Source: Motilibacter rhizosphaerae (GTDB lineage: Bacteria; Actinomycetota; Actinomycetes; Motilibacterales; Motilibacteraceae). From it: a stretch of 64,000 nt of DNA. The position numbers were made by a program, and so were the translations under genes. The notes beneath the pieces were generated by a model that was given only the letters and a program-made list of their open reading frames with translations, was not told the origin of the DNA and did no database searches. Shown piece after piece: positions 55,384 to 64,000 of this stretch; position 1 is the first letter of the stretch, and each line of letters begins with the position of its first letter. The stretch is from NCBI RefSeq assembly GCF_004216915.1, contig NZ_SGXD01000006.1, forward strand, positions 58,784 through 122,783, in the 5' to 3' direction.

Positions 55384-56118
55384 CTAGTCGGCCGGGTGCG
55401 GGGCGAGCTGCAGGAGCCCGGCGAGGCGCGCCTCGCAGTGGCCGACCAGCGCGTCGTACGCCGGCTGCCCCATCAGCTCGCGCAGCTCCGCGGCGTAGCT
55501 CACGTAGACCGGCTCGCGGCCCACGTGCGCGTCGGTGTTGCCCGTGCAGTACCAGTCGAAGTCGTGGCCGCCGGGCCCCCAGCCGCGCCGGTCGTACTCG
55601 GTGATCGTCGTGACGAGCACCTCGGTGTCGTCGGGGCGCGTCACGCGCTCGTAGGTCCGCCGGATCGGCAGCTGCCAGCAGACGTCCGGCTTGGCCTCGA
55701 GCGGCTCGCGCCCCTCGGCGAGCGCCTGCGTGTGCAGGGCGCAGCCGTAGCCCCCGGCGAAGCCCCGCCGGTTGAGGAAGACGCAGGCGCCGTCCACGAC
55801 GCGGGTCTTGCGCGACCCGTCCTCGTCGAGCTCGATCCAGTGCTTCTTGCCCTTGCCATGGAGCTGCCAGGTCGCGGGCGTCAGCCGCCCGACCCACGTG
55901 GCCACCCGCTTCTCGTCGCCCTTGTCGGCGAAGTGCGCGCCGAGCGTGCAGCAGCCGTCGGCCGGGCGCTCGCGGTAGATGCCGGCGCAGCCGCTGCCGA
56001 AGATGCAGGTCCAGCGCGACGTGAGCCACGTCAGGTCGCAGCGGAAGACCACGTCGGGGTCTGCGGGGTCCGGGAACTCCACCCAGGCACGGGGGAAGTC
56101 GAGCGCGACTTCGGGCAC
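55384..56118 (-). CDS. Cys-rich protein, possible metal- or cluster-binding
   Basis: A 244-residue soluble protein with many conserved-looking Cys: [49 protein letters not shown] and DWYCTG. The spacing resembles Cys-cluster proteins of the YkgJ/DUF3109 kind that bind zinc or iron-sulfur. No catalytic motif is recognised. The GTG start follows TAGGGT by six bases. It is divergent from ppx. Confidence 0.72.
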   Translation of the reverse strand: MPEVALDFPRAWVEFPDPADPDVVFRCDLTWLTSRWTCIFGSGCAGIYRERPADGCCTLGAHFADKGDEKRVATWVGRLTPATWQLHGKGKKHWIELDEDGSRKTRVVDGACVFLNRRGFAGGYGCALHTQALAEGREPLEAKPDVCWQLPIRRTYERVTRPDDTEVLVTTITEYDRRGWGPGGHDFDWYCTGNTDAHVGREPVYVSYAAELRELMGQPAYDALVGHCEARLAGLLQLAPHPAD

Positions 56119-56124
56119 GCGGAC

Positions 56125-56130
56125 ACCCTA
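56125..56130 (-). promoter_or_regulatory. -10 element of the Cys-rich gene (leaderless)
   Basis: TAGGGT on the minus strand ends six bases before the GTG at 56118. Confidence 0.5.
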
Positions 56131-56166
56131 AGCGGCCTGCGGCCGGGAGGCGGCGCGGGTGGCCCG

Positions 56167-56172
56167 TACCCT
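56167..56172 (+). promoter_or_regulatory. -10 element of ppx (leaderless)
   Basis: TACCCT ends seven bases before the ATG at 56180; no Shine-Dalgarno sequence. Confidence 0.5.
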
Positions 56173-56179
56173 TCGGGCC

Positions 56180-57136
56180 ATGCGGCTGGGAGTGCTCGAC
56201 GTCGGGTCCAACACCGTGCACCTGCTGGTGGTGGACGCGCACCCGGGTGCGCGGCCGCTGCCGGCGTACTCCCACCGGATGGCGCTGCGCCTCGCCGAGC
56301 ACCTCGAGGCCGACGGGTCGATCAGCCGGGACGGCGCGGAGCGGCTGACGGCCTTCGTGGCCGAGGCGTGCTCGGTGGCGGAGGACCAGGGCGTCGTGCG
56401 GACGATGGCGTTCGCGACGTCGGCGATCCGCGAGGCGCCCAACGGCGAGGAGGTGCTCGCGTCGGTCCGCGAGCGGACCGGGGTCGACCTGCAGGTGCTC
56501 TCCGGCGGGGACGAGGCGCGGCTCACGTTCCTCGCCGTGCGCCGGTGGTCCGGCTGGTCGGCCGGGCGGTTGCTCGTCCTCGACATCGGCGGCGGGAGCC
56601 TCGAGGTCGCCGCGGGCGACGACGAGGACCCGGCGGTGGCCTTCAGCGTGCCGCTCGGCGCCGGACGGCTCACGCGCGACTGGCTGCCCGGCGACCCGCC
56701 CGACCCCGACGCCGTACGCGCGCTGCGCAAGCACGTGCGCGCCGAGCTGGGCGCCCGCCTGCGCGACGTCCTGCTCCTCGGCACTCCCGACCGCGTCGTC
56801 GGGTCCTCGAAGACGTTCCGCTCGCTGGCGCGGATCGCTGGGGCAGCGCCGTACGACGACGGGCCGTACGTGCGCCGGGTGCTGCGCCGCGACGACCTCG
56901 CGGAGTGGGCGGCGAAGCTGCCCGGCATGACGGCCCGCAAGCGCTGCCAGCTGCCCGGCGTCAGCGCCGACCGGGCGCGGCAGCTGGCGGCCGGCGCCCT
57001 GGTGGCGCACGCGGCCATGGACCTGTTCGACGTCGCCGAGCTCGAGATCTCGCCCTGGGCCCTGCGCGAGGGGATCATCCTGCGCCGGCTCGACACGCTG
57101 CCCGATGACGAGCCCGCCGCTAGCCTTCGGCCGTGA
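56180..57136 (+). CDS. ppx: Exopolyphosphatase / guanosine pentaphosphatase (Ppx/GppA)
   Basis: Hydrolyses polyphosphate ends or pppGpp. A 318-residue ASKHA-fold protein with phosphate motif [15 protein letters not shown] at the N-terminus, FATSAIREA, and the second phosphate motif [13 protein letters not shown]. It is shorter than two-domain Ppx, as usual in actinobacteria. The ATG is chosen from the -10 spacing. Its stop overlaps proC (GTGA). Confidence 0.93.
   Translation: MRLGVLDVGSNTVHLLVVDAHPGARPLPAYSHRMALRLAEHLEADGSISRDGAERLTAFVAEACSVAEDQGVVRTMAFATSAIREAPNGEEVLASVRERTGVDLQVLSGGDEARLTFLAVRRWSGWSAGRLLVLDIGGGSLEVAAGDDEDPAVAFSVPLGAGRLTRDWLPGDPPDPDAVRALRKHVRAELGARLRDVLLLGTPDRVVGSSKTFRSLARIAGAAPYDDGPYVRRVLRRDDLAEWAAKLPGMTARKRCQLPGVSADRARQLAAGALVAHAAMDLFDVAELEISPWALREGIILRRLDTLPDDEPAASLRP
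57121..57126 (+). promoter_or_regulatory. -10 element of proC inside ppx
   Basis: TAGCCT ends six bases before the proC GTG and lies within the last codons of ppx; suggests an internal promoter as well as coupling. Confidence 0.42.
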
Positions 57137-57945
57137 GCGAGCAGACGACCCTGGCCGTGCTGGGCACCGGAGCGATGGGCGAGGCGGTCGTCGCCGGCCT
57201 GCTGGCCGGAGGCTGGGCACCGGAGCGGATCACCGTCACGGCGCGGCGGCCCGAGCGCGCCGCGGAGCTCGTCGCCCGCCACGGCGTACGGACCGCGGGG
57301 AACCGCGAGGCGGCCACCGCCGACGTCGTCGTCCTCGGCGTGAAGCCGGGGGACATGGCGGCCCTGCTCGCGGAGGTCGAGGGCGCCCTGCCAGCGACGA
57401 GCCTCGCGGTGTCCATCGCCGCGGGCCTGCCGACGGCGTTCTTCGAGGCGCGCCTCGCACCGGGCACGCCCGTCGCGCGGGTCATGCCCAACACCGCCTC
57501 CGCGGTCGGCGAGGGCATGAGCCTGCTCTGCGCCGGCTCTGCGGCCACGCCCGCGCACCTCGAGCTCGTCGAGGAGCTCCTCGCCCCGCTCGGCCGGGTC
57601 GCGCGGCTGCCCGAGGCGCAGGTGGACGCCGCCACCGCGGTGTCGGGCAGCGGCCCGGCGTACCACTTCCTCGTGGCGGAGGCGATGACCGAGGCGGCGG
57701 TGGCGCTCGGCCTGCCCCGGGTGCTGGCGCGCGAGCTCGTCGCGCAGACGGCGTACGGCGCGGCGGCGCTGCTGCGCGACTCCGGCAGGACGGCGACCGA
57801 GCTGCGCGAGCAGGTGACCTCGCCCGGCGGCACGACGATCGCCGCGCTCCGCGAGCTGGAGGCGGCGGGGCTGCGCACCGCCTTCTTCGCCGCGCTCGAG
57901 GCCGCCCGCGACCGGGGCCAGGAGATGGGGTCCCGCTACGCCTGA
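57133..57945 (+). CDS. proC: Pyrroline-5-carboxylate reductase
   Basis: Last step of proline synthesis. A 270-residue protein with the Rossmann motif [28 protein letters not shown], and the C-terminal signature [20 protein letters not shown] and [13 protein letters not shown]. Complete. The GTG overlaps the ppx stop. Confidence 0.97.
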   Translation: MSEQTTLAVLGTGAMGEAVVAGLLAGGWAPERITVTARRPERAAELVARHGVRTAGNREAATADVVVLGVKPGDMAALLAEVEGALPATSLAVSIAAGLPTAFFEARLAPGTPVARVMPNTASAVGEGMSLLCAGSAATPAHLELVEELLAPLGRVARLPEAQVDAATAVSGSGPAYHFLVAEAMTEAAVALGLPRVLARELVAQTAYGAAALLRDSGRTATELREQVTSPGGTTIAALRELEAAGLRTAFFAALEAARDRGQEMGSRYA

Positions 57946-58000
57946 CCGCGCTGCGACCAGCGTCACGCCGCGCGGCCGTGCCGGTGCTGCCCCGCGTGCA

Positions 58001-58006
58001 TACGCT
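58001..58006 (+). promoter_or_regulatory. -10 element of the MacA-like gene (leaderless)
   Basis: TACGCT ends six bases before the ATG at 58013; no Shine-Dalgarno sequence. Confidence 0.5.
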
Positions 58007-58012
58007 CGGGGC

Positions 58013-59413
58013 ATGACCCGCCGCCGCGTCGTGCGCGCCGCCGCACTGCTCGTGGCCGCCGCCGTCGCCGTCGGCGGCGGGGTGTGGGGCGTGTCCGCCG
58101 CGACGGGCAGCTCGGCCCCCTCGGTCAAGACCGTCGTCGCCGGCCGCAGCACCGTGCGCGAGGTCGTCGAGGCGCCCGCCACGGTCGTCCCCCGCTCCAC
58201 CGTGACCGTGAGCTCCCCGGCCTCCGGCACCGTGGCGGACCTGCTCGTGGCCGACGGGGCGACGGTCATCGCCGGGCAGGAGCTGCTCCGCATCGACTCG
58301 CCGCAGGCCGAGCAGCAGCTCGCCGAGGCGAAGCGTGCGGACGCGCAGCTCTCGCGCGCGACGCCCGCCGCGTCCAGCGGCACGGGCACCGGGGCCGTCG
58401 CCGCCCGCTCGGCGGCGGCTGCCGCCGCCGCGGCGAAGGGGTTCGCGCAGGCGCGCGCGGCGGCCGAGCAGATCCCCGACGCAGCCGCGAAGTCGCAGGC
58501 GCTCACCGCGATCACCACTGCCGAGGCGCAGTACTCCGCGGCGCAGAGCGCGGCCGACGAGGCCGTGCGCCAGGTGCAGGCGGGCACCGGCAGCCTCACC
58601 AGCGCGGTCTCCGCCCTCGTGTCGGCCCAGCGGCTGCAGACCCGGGCGGCGGTGCAGCTCGCGCAGCAGGCCGTCGACTCCCTCGTCGTGCGCGCCCCCG
58701 CCGGCGGGCGCGTCACGCTGCAGGCGCCGAGCGCGAGCGCGTCCTCCGGCCTCGACGCGGCCCTCGGGTCGCTGCCCGCCGGGCTCGCGGACCAGGCGTC
58801 CTCGCTGCTGGGGTCGAGCGCCGGGCAGGCCGTCGCGGGCGCCGGAGGCAGCGGCAGCGGCGGCCCTCCGCTGAGCGAGGGGCTGCCGGTCACCTCGGGC
58901 TCCGGGCTGCTCACCATCACCGACGACTCCGCGGTCAGCCTGTCCGCGGACGTCGACGAGACCGACATCCTGCTCGTCCAGCGCGGCGTGCACGCGGGCA
59001 TCTCGCTCGACGCCGTCCCGGGCGCGGTCTACCAGGGGGTCGTCACGAGCGTGGAGGCCAGCCCGGCGGGCAGCTCGGGCGGCAGCGTCTCCTACCGCGT
59101 GCGCCTCTCGCTCTCCGCGGGCGACCTCGCCGACGGCCGGCCCGCCCCGCGCCCCCGACCGGGCATGAGCGCGGTCGCGGACCTCCGCGTGCGGACGGCC
59201 AAGGACGCGCTCTCGGTGCCAGCCGCGGCGGTGTTCCGCGTCGGGGACCGCGACGCGGTGTGGGTCGTGCAGGACGGGCGCGCCCGGCAGCGGCTCGTGT
59301 CGCTCGGGGCGCAGGGCGAGGACCTCGTGCAGGTGGTGGCCGGCCTGCAGCAGGGCGAGCGCGTCGTGGCCAGCGGTACCGACCGGCTGCACGACGGCGA
59401 CCGCGTCTCGTGA
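58013..59413 (+). CDS. MacA-like periplasmic adaptor (HlyD/RND type)
   Basis: A 466-residue exported or membrane-anchored adaptor. N-terminal TM/signal (VVRAAALLVAAAVAVGGG), a lipoyl/beta-barrel region (ATVVPRSTVTVSSPASGTV, DLLVADGATVIAGQELLRI), a long Ala-rich coiled coil (about 100-235) with a Gly/Ser insert near 245-300, and a C-terminal domain (VDETDILLVQRGVHAGISLD, VPAAAVFRVGDRDAVWVV). It overlaps the ATPase gene by four bases and forms a MacAB-like export or lipoprotein-handling system. Confidence 0.9.
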   Translation: MTRRRVVRAAALLVAAAVAVGGGVWGVSAATGSSAPSVKTVVAGRSTVREVVEAPATVVPRSTVTVSSPASGTVADLLVADGATVIAGQELLRIDSPQAEQQLAEAKRADAQLSRATPAASSGTGTGAVAARSAAAAAAAAKGFAQARAAAEQIPDAAAKSQALTAITTAEAQYSAAQSAADEAVRQVQAGTGSLTSAVSALVSAQRLQTRAAVQLAQQAVDSLVVRAPAGGRVTLQAPSASASSGLDAALGSLPAGLADQASSLLGSSAGQAVAGAGGSGSGGPPLSEGLPVTSGSGLLTITDDSAVSLSADVDETDILLVQRGVHAGISLDAVPGAVYQGVVTSVEASPAGSSGGSVSYRVRLSLSAGDLADGRPAPRPRPGMSAVADLRVRTAKDALSVPAAAVFRVGDRDAVWVVQDGRARQRLVSLGAQGEDLVQVVAGLQQGERVVASGTDRLHDGDRVS

Positions 59414-60108
59414 CCACCCCGGCCATCGAGGCGCTCGACGTCACCAGGACGTACGCGCTCGACGGCGTCACGGTCGAGGCGCTCAAGGGCGTCTCGCTGC
59501 GCATCGACCCGGGGGAGTACGCCGCGGTCGTCGGCCCCTCCGGCTCCGGCAAGTCGACCCTCATGCACCTGCTGGGCTGCCTCGACCGCCCCAGCGGCGG
59601 AGTCCTGCGGGTGGGCGGCGAGGACGTCGCGACGCTCGCCGAGCCCGAACTCGCGGCGCTGCGCAACCGGACCATCGGCTTCGTCTTCCAGAGCTTCGCG
59701 CTGCTGCCGCGCGTGACCGCGCTCGACAACGTGGGGCTGCCGCTGGTCTACCGCGGGCTGCGCCGCGCCGAGCGCCGGGAGCTCGCGGCGTCCGCGCTGG
59801 AGCGCGTCGGCCTGGGGGCGCGTACCGGCCACCGCCCCACGCAGCTCTCCGGCGGCGAGCAGCAGCGGGTGGCGATCGCCCGGGCCCTGGTCGCCCAGCC
59901 GCAGGTCCTCCTCGCCGACGAGCCGACCGGCAACCTCGACACGCGGACCGGCGCCGAGGTCATGGCGATCCTCGAGCGGCTCAACGCCGAGGAGGGCGTC
60001 GGCATCGTGCTCGTCACGCACGACGTCGAGGTCGCGGCCCGTGCGCGGAGGCAGATCGCCGTGCGCGACGGGAGGATCGAGCGCGACACCGCGCTCGCCG
60101 GCGCATGA
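59410..60108 (+). CDS. MacB-type ABC ATPase
   Basis: A 232-residue ATPase with Walker [16 protein letters not shown], signature [15 protein letters not shown], Walker [12 protein letters not shown] and His switch LVTHDVEVA, typical of the LolD/MacB class. GTG overlaps the adaptor stop, and its own stop overlaps the permease start. Confidence 0.95.
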   Translation: MTTPAIEALDVTRTYALDGVTVEALKGVSLRIDPGEYAAVVGPSGSGKSTLMHLLGCLDRPSGGVLRVGGEDVATLAEPELAALRNRTIGFVFQSFALLPRVTALDNVGLPLVYRGLRRAERRELAASALERVGLGARTGHRPTQLSGGEQQRVAIARALVAQPQVLLADEPTGNLDTRTGAEVMAILERLNAEEGVGIVLVTHDVEVAARARRQIAVRDGRIERDTALAGA

Positions 60109-61289
60109 CGTGGGTCGAGGCGCTCCGCGTCGCCGTCGACGCCCTGCGCGCCAACAGGCTCCGCTCGGCGCTGACCATGGTCGGCGTGGTCGTCGGCGTC
60201 GCCGCGGTCGTGCTGCTCGTCGCCATCGGCAGCGGCGCGCGGCAGACCGTCGAGACGCAGGTCGAGGGGCTCGGGTCCAACCTCCTGCTCGTCGTGCCGG
60301 GCCGCTTCCAGTTCGGGGCGGTGCCCACGGTCAGCCGGCTCAAGCTCGACGACGTGGACCTGCTGGCCCGGGTCGTGGGGGACCGCCGCGCGGTCGCCGT
60401 GACCGTCACCTCCGGCGAGGACGTGCGCGCGGGCTCGCTCGACGCCTTCGCGACGGTGAGCGGCACCAACGAGAACGTGCCGTTCGTGTTCGCCGAGCCG
60501 CTGCGACTGGGGACCTACCTCACGGCCGCGGACGTGCAGACCCGCCGCCGCGTCGCCGTGCTCGGCGACGCCATCGCCGACCAGCTCTTCCCCGGCCGTG
60601 ACCCCGTCGGGCGCTTCGTCACGATCGGCGGGGTGCGCTTCCGCGTCATCGGCGTCCTGGCCCGGCAGGGCTCGGCGTTCGGGGTGTCGCGCGACAACGA
60701 GGTGCACGTCCCCGTCACCGCGGCGCAGCGGCTCTTCGGCGTCCAGCGGATCGACGCGCTCGCGGTGAAGGCGCCGCGCGCGTCCGACGTCGACCGGCTC
60801 CAGCCGCAGCTCGTGGCGGCGCTCGAGCAGAAGTACACCGGCGAGGAGTTCTCCGCCGTCACGCAGTCGCAGATCCTCGGCACGGTCGGCACGATCCTGG
60901 GGCTGCTCACCCTGGTGCTGTCGGCCATCGCCGGCATCTCGCTCGTCGTCGGCGGGGTCGGCGTCTCCAACATCATGCTCGTCAGCGTCCGCGAGCGGAC
61001 GCGCGAGATCGGCCTGCGCCGCGCGCTGGGCGCCCGGGAGCGCGACGTGCTCGCCCAGTTCCTCGCCGAGGCCGTGCTGCTCACGGTGGTCGGCGGGCTG
61101 CTCGGCATCGGCACCGGGGTGAGCGGCGCGCTGCTCGCCGACTGGCTCACGCCGCTGCCCGCAGTGATCTCGTGGTGGTCGCCCGTGCTGGCGTTCGCCG
61201 TGTCCGTGGCCGTCGGGCTGGTGTTCGGCGTGGCGCCCGCGCGCCGGGCGGCGCGGCTGGACCCGGTCGTGGCGCTGCGGACCGAGTGA
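60105..61289 (+). CDS. MacB/FtsX-type ABC permease
   Basis: A 394-residue permease. TM1 follows [21 protein letters not shown], then an extracytoplasmic MacB domain (about 45-265), then three C-terminal helices ([40 protein letters not shown]). It works with the ATPase to export substrates such as peptides. It is the last gene of the three-gene operon. Confidence 0.94.
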   Translation: MTWVEALRVAVDALRANRLRSALTMVGVVVGVAAVVLLVAIGSGARQTVETQVEGLGSNLLLVVPGRFQFGAVPTVSRLKLDDVDLLARVVGDRRAVAVTVTSGEDVRAGSLDAFATVSGTNENVPFVFAEPLRLGTYLTAADVQTRRRVAVLGDAIADQLFPGRDPVGRFVTIGGVRFRVIGVLARQGSAFGVSRDNEVHVPVTAAQRLFGVQRIDALAVKAPRASDVDRLQPQLVAALEQKYTGEEFSAVTQSQILGTVGTILGLLTLVLSAIAGISLVVGGVGVSNIMLVSVRERTREIGLRRALGARERDVLAQFLAEAVLLTVVGGLLGIGTGVSGALLADWLTPLPAVISWWSPVLAFAVSVAVGLVFGVAPARRAARLDPVVALRTE

Positions 61290-61351
61290 ACTCCTCGTGC
61301 ACTCCTCGTGACGCACGGCGTCGCTGCGCGCCCGCTGTCAGAGGGCTGCCC

Positions 61352-61357
61352 TAGGTT
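61352..61357 (+). promoter_or_regulatory. -10 element before the HAF-like protein gene
   Basis: TAGGTT about 70 bases before the ATG at 61427. Confidence 0.35.
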
Positions 61358-61370
61358 CTCCCGCACCAGG

Positions 61371-61412
61371 CCGGTCCGACGGGGACCGGCGACGCGCCCG
61401 CCGAGTGCGGGC
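61371..61412 (+). other. Two tandem hairpins in a 5' leader
   Basis: CCGGTCC/GGACCGG (61371-61389) and GCCCGC/GCGGGC (61396-61412) sit just before a GGGGGAGG Shine-Dalgarno sequence. They may tune translation or mRNA stability. Confidence 0.4.
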
Positions 61413-61426
61413 AGGGGGAGGCACGG

Positions 61427-62497
61427 ATGGGGTCGTCAGTCGCGCGTCGCAGCGGGGTCCTCGCGGTCGGAGCGGTCGTGGGGGTCGCGCTGGCCGCCTC
61501 GCCCGCGAGCGCGGCGGTGGAGGTGCTGCCGACGCCCGTGCAGGTCGCCCTGCCCGCGGGAGCGCTGGTGTTCGGGCAGGTCGGCATCACGGACGCCCGC
61601 ACCGTGGTCGGCAACGCCCTCGAGGAGAGCACGACGCGCGCGCTGGCCGTGTCGAAGAAGGGCGTGACGAGCGCGCTGCCGCTCAGCGGCGGTGCCGTCG
61701 GCTCCGCGGCGTACGCGGTGGACGGGGCCGGCGATGTCGCGGGTGCGCTGCTCGACGCCGCGGGCCGCGCGACGCCGGTCGTCTGGCACGCCGGCGCCGG
61801 CGCCCCCGTCGTGGTCCCCGTGCCGGTGGGCGCGAGCGACCCGGCCGGGACCGGGTGGGTCGCGTTCCGCGTCACGGCGGGCGGGCGGGCGCTGCTGCGG
61901 GTCCAGGCGTCCGCTGCGCGCTGGGGCACGCTGGTGTGGGACGGGCGGACCACGCGGACGGTGTCGGCGGCCACCGCCGGTGCTGCGAGCCGTGCGGTCG
62001 ACGTCAACGACGCGGGCCAGCTGCTCTCCCCGGGCCTCGACCCGGCGCGCCAGGGCACCGACGACGCCGGCGTCTGGACCCCCGGCGGCGGGATCCGCCT
62101 GCTCCGGCCCCTGCCGGGGACGGGGTACTCCGACGCGTCCGTCATCAACTCCTCGGGCGAGGTGGGCGGGTCGAGCTGGGACGCGGTCGGCCAGGACTTC
62201 CACAGCCCGACGCTGTGGAGCGCTGCCGGCGTCCCCACCGCGCTGGAGCACCGGTTCGAGGGCTCCGTGGACGACCTCGACGACCACGGGGACGCGGTCG
62301 GAGCCACCTGCGGCTTCGGGGACGACAGCATCCCGTGCCAGGTCCAGCTCTGGCACAAGGGACGCCTTCGCGCGACGACCCCGGTGTTCCACACCTACAT
62401 GAACCCGGGCGACTACGGCGACCCGCACCTCGACGAGCACGGCGACGTGTCGCTGGGCGACCGCTCCCTGTCGCTCGTGTCGCGGCGCGACTGGTAG
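61427..62497 (+). CDS. Secreted HAF-repeat-like protein
   Basis: A 356-residue secreted protein. Signal SGVLAVGAVVGVALAASPASA. The mature part has repeats of the type seen in extracellular HAF-repeat proteins, alternating a command-like strand and a DAGQ/SSGEV-like turn (AVDGAGDVAGALLD, AVDVNDAGQLLSPG, SVINSSGEVGGSSW, DLDDHGDAVGATC), ending in RDW. It is likely a beta-propeller. ATG with GGGGGAGG six bases upstream. Function unknown. Confidence 0.72.
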   Translation: MGSSVARRSGVLAVGAVVGVALAASPASAAVEVLPTPVQVALPAGALVFGQVGITDARTVVGNALEESTTRALAVSKKGVTSALPLSGGAVGSAAYAVDGAGDVAGALLDAAGRATPVVWHAGAGAPVVVPVPVGASDPAGTGWVAFRVTAGGRALLRVQASAARWGTLVWDGRTTRTVSAATAGAASRAVDVNDAGQLLSPGLDPARQGTDDAGVWTPGGGIRLLRPLPGTGYSDASVINSSGEVGGSSWDAVGQDFHSPTLWSAAGVPTALEHRFEGSVDDLDDHGDAVGATCGFGDDSIPCQVQLWHKGRLRATTPVFHTYMNPGDYGDPHLDEHGDVSLGDRSLSLVSRRDW

Positions 62498-62542
62498 CGC
62501 CGACTCCGGTCGGGACCCCGCGGGGTCCCGACCGGTCGGCGC
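62497..62542 (+). terminator. Strong terminator after the HAF-like gene
   Basis: GGTCGGGACCCC/GGGGTCCCGACC forms a perfect 12-bp stem with a two-base loop, flanked by GCGCCGAC/GTCGGCGC, an extra 8-bp stem. Strong in this GC range. Confidence 0.87.
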
Positions 62543-62621
62543 TGGAGGCGGGCGTCGGCGCCGGGCTGCTCCGCCAGGGGGTCGCAGCGGACGCGCGCTC
62601 GGAGCAGCCCCCACCAGGGCG

Positions 62622-62627
62622 TACGGT
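62622..62627 (+). promoter_or_regulatory. -10 element of the deacetylase gene (leaderless)
   Basis: TACGGT ends six bases before the GTG at 62634; no Shine-Dalgarno sequence. Confidence 0.5.
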
Positions 62628-62633
62628 GTCCCG

Positions 62634-63863
62634 GTGACGGCGACCGCCTCCACGGCTGGAGGCTCCGCGCCCGTCGGGGCGCACGACGGGCGCCCCGGCG
62701 TGGACGTGATGTGGGACGAGGCGTTCCTCGGCTACGACTTCGGCCCCGGGCACCCCATGAGCCCCGTGCGCCTCGACCTCACGATGCGGCTCGCCGCCGA
62801 GCTCGGGGTCCTCGACGGCGTGGTCCCGCTGCGGGCCGAGCCGGCGGACGCGCGGCTGCTCGCGCTCGCGCACAGCGCGGACTACCTCGACTGCGTGCAC
62901 CGGGCGGGGCAGTGGCCGGCGGCGGCGGACGGGACCCACGGCATCGGGACGGACGACACCCCGGCCTTCGCGCGGATGGACGAGGTCAGCGCGCACTACG
63001 TCGGCGCGAGCGTGCTGGCGGCGGAGCGGCTCTGGGCCGGTGCGGCCGGGCACGCCGTCAACATCGCCGGGGGCATGCACCACGCCCTCAGCAGCGAGGC
63101 CGCCGGCTTCTGCGTCTACAACGACGCGGCCGTCGCGATCTCCCGGCTGCTCGAGCTCGGCGCGGAGCGGGTCGCGTACGTCGACGTCGACGTCCACCAC
63201 GGCGACGGGGTCGAGGCGGCGTTCTACGACGACCCGCGCGTGCTCACGGTGAGCCTGCACGAGAGCGGGACGACGCTGTTCCCCGGCACGGGCTTCCCCG
63301 CGAGCTCGGGGGCAGGGGCGGCGGAGGGGACGGCGGTCAACGTCGCACTGCCCGCGGGCACGGGCGACGCCGACTGGCTGCGGGCCTTCGACGCGGTGGT
63401 GCCGCCGGTGCTCGCGGAGTTCGCGCCGCAGGTGCTCGTCAGCCAGCACGGGGCGGACAGCCACGTCTCCGACCCGCTGGCCCACCTGGCGCTCTCGCTC
63501 GACGCCCAGCGCCGGTCGTACGAGCTGCTCCACGACCTGGCCCACGCCCACGCCGGCGGCCGCTGGCTCGCGCTCGGCGGCGGCGGGTACGAGGTGGTCG
63601 ACGTCGTGCCGCGCGCCTGGACGCACCTGCTCGCGATCGCGCTGCACCGCCCCCTCGACCCCGCGACGCCCACGCCGCCCGGGTGGCGCGAGCACGTGCA
63701 GCACCGCTTCGGCCGCACCCCGCCGGCGCGGATGACCGACGGGTGCCCGGCGACGTACCGGCCGTGGGCGGAGGGGTATGACCCGGACGCGCCGGTGGAC
63801 CGCGCGGTCATGGCGACCCGCGAGGCGGTCTTCCCCGCGCTGGGGCTGGACCCGCAGCTCTGA
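62634..63863 (+). CDS. acuC: AcuC-type histone deacetylase-family protein
   Basis: A 409-residue zinc-dependent deacetylase of the AcuC/HDAC class. GGMHHA carries the paired active-site His; the metal-binding segment DVDVHHGDGVE and the NDAAVAISRLLELGAERVAYVDVD region are clear, with LALGGGGYEV near the C-terminus. In bacteria AcuC deacetylates acetyl-CoA synthetase and can be linked to acetate use. The gene ends normally just before the damaged contig end. Confidence 0.93.
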   Translation: MTATASTAGGSAPVGAHDGRPGVDVMWDEAFLGYDFGPGHPMSPVRLDLTMRLAAELGVLDGVVPLRAEPADARLLALAHSADYLDCVHRAGQWPAAADGTHGIGTDDTPAFARMDEVSAHYVGASVLAAERLWAGAAGHAVNIAGGMHHALSSEAAGFCVYNDAAVAISRLLELGAERVAYVDVDVHHGDGVEAAFYDDPRVLTVSLHESGTTLFPGTGFPASSGAGAAEGTAVNVALPAGTGDADWLRAFDAVVPPVLAEFAPQVLVSQHGADSHVSDPLAHLALSLDAQRRSYELLHDLAHAHAGGRWLALGGGGYEVVDVVPRAWTHLLAIALHRPLDPATPTPPGWREHVQHRFGRTPPARMTDGCPATYRPWAEGYDPDAPVDRAVMATREAVFPALGLDPQL

Positions 63864-64000
63864 CGGCCCGACCCGTTCGGGGGGGGGGGGGGGGGGGGGG
63901 CCCCCCCCAAGCGGTGGGGGTGGGTGCGGCGGACGGACCGGGTGGGGGGGGGAACGAAGTAGAAAAAGGGGGGGGGGGGGCCCCACTGGCGGGGCCAGCC
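63864..64000. other. Unreliable homopolymer-rich end of the sequence
   Basis: After the deacetylase stop come a 22-base G run (63879-63900), a C run, further G-rich tracts and a 13-base G run (63968-63980). It includes an isolated AT-rich GAACGAAGTAGAAAAA. This looks like sequencing or assembly artefact at a contig end. No gene is present. Confidence 0.75.

Noticed and set aside
63879..63900. G-run as a G-quadruplex or regulatory element
   Set aside because: A single unbroken homopolymer next to other runs at the window end is better explained as an artefact.

Overview
The window is 64 kb of very GC-rich DNA packed with genes on both strands. It looks like the chromosome of a high-GC actinobacterium (class Actinomycetes). 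Supporting markers are Lsr2, a ClpC with a ClgR-type operator, DisA next to RadA, the tilS-hpt-ftsH-folE-folP-folB/folK-DUF3180 order, panC-nadB-nadC-coaX, and frequent GTG starts joined by 4-base GTGA or ATGA overlaps. I see no rRNA, tRNA, CRISPR array, insertion sequence or prophage. I cannot assign a genus. A soluble chemoreceptor, a CheW-like protein and two c-di-GMP proteins suggest a lineage with motility or surface signalling.

Layout. 1-7.2 kb: tRNA lysidine synthesis, purine salvage, FtsH, then a tightly coupled folate operon (folE, folP, an NTF2-like gene, a folB-folK fusion and a DUF3180 membrane protein). 7.2-11 kb: a glycine-betaine-type ABC importer with a divergent ATPase gene, two permeases and a lipoprotein whose binding domain looks circularly permuted. 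11-20 kb: an orphan NuoD-like protein, two PH-domain membrane proteins, a P450, a multi-PAS histidine kinase, a class III aminotransferase and a MidA-like methyltransferase. 20-26 kb: a surface-protein island with three SipW-dependent (TasA/camelysin-like) exported proteins, one SipW-type signal peptidase and a diguanylate cyclase translationally coupled to the largest surface protein. 26-31 kb: pantothenate and NAD synthesis (DUF2520 protein, panC, nadB, nadC, coaX) with a possible panD remnant. 31-38 kb: chemoreceptor, pgi, a STAS protein, a secreted protein, lysS and an argA-like acetyltransferase. 38-46 kb: oxidoreductase, a 35-residue membrane peptide, lsr2, clpC, an anti-sigma-like kinase with PAS, mutY, a membrane-anchored protein and a CheW-like protein. 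46-51 kb: a MerR regulator, disA, radA, a NUDIX hydrolase and two small unknown genes. 51-64 kb: a GGDEF-EAL protein, MFS and ZIP transporters, a Cys-rich protein, ppx, proC, a MacAB-like export system, a HAF-like secreted protein and an AcuC-type deacetylase.

A recurring regulatory theme is visible. Many genes that begin a transcription unit have a -10 hexamer (TANNNT, sometimes CANNNT) ending 6-8 bases before the ATG or GTG, with no Shine-Dalgarno sequence. This predicts leaderless mRNAs and was used to choose several starts. ftsH instead has a strong Shine-Dalgarno sequence 24 bases from its ATG, with a perfect hairpin in between that would restore normal spacing. Three convergent gene pairs share a single CTAG as both stop codons. 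The last ~120 bases consist of long G and C homopolymers and are probably an assembly or sequencing artefact.
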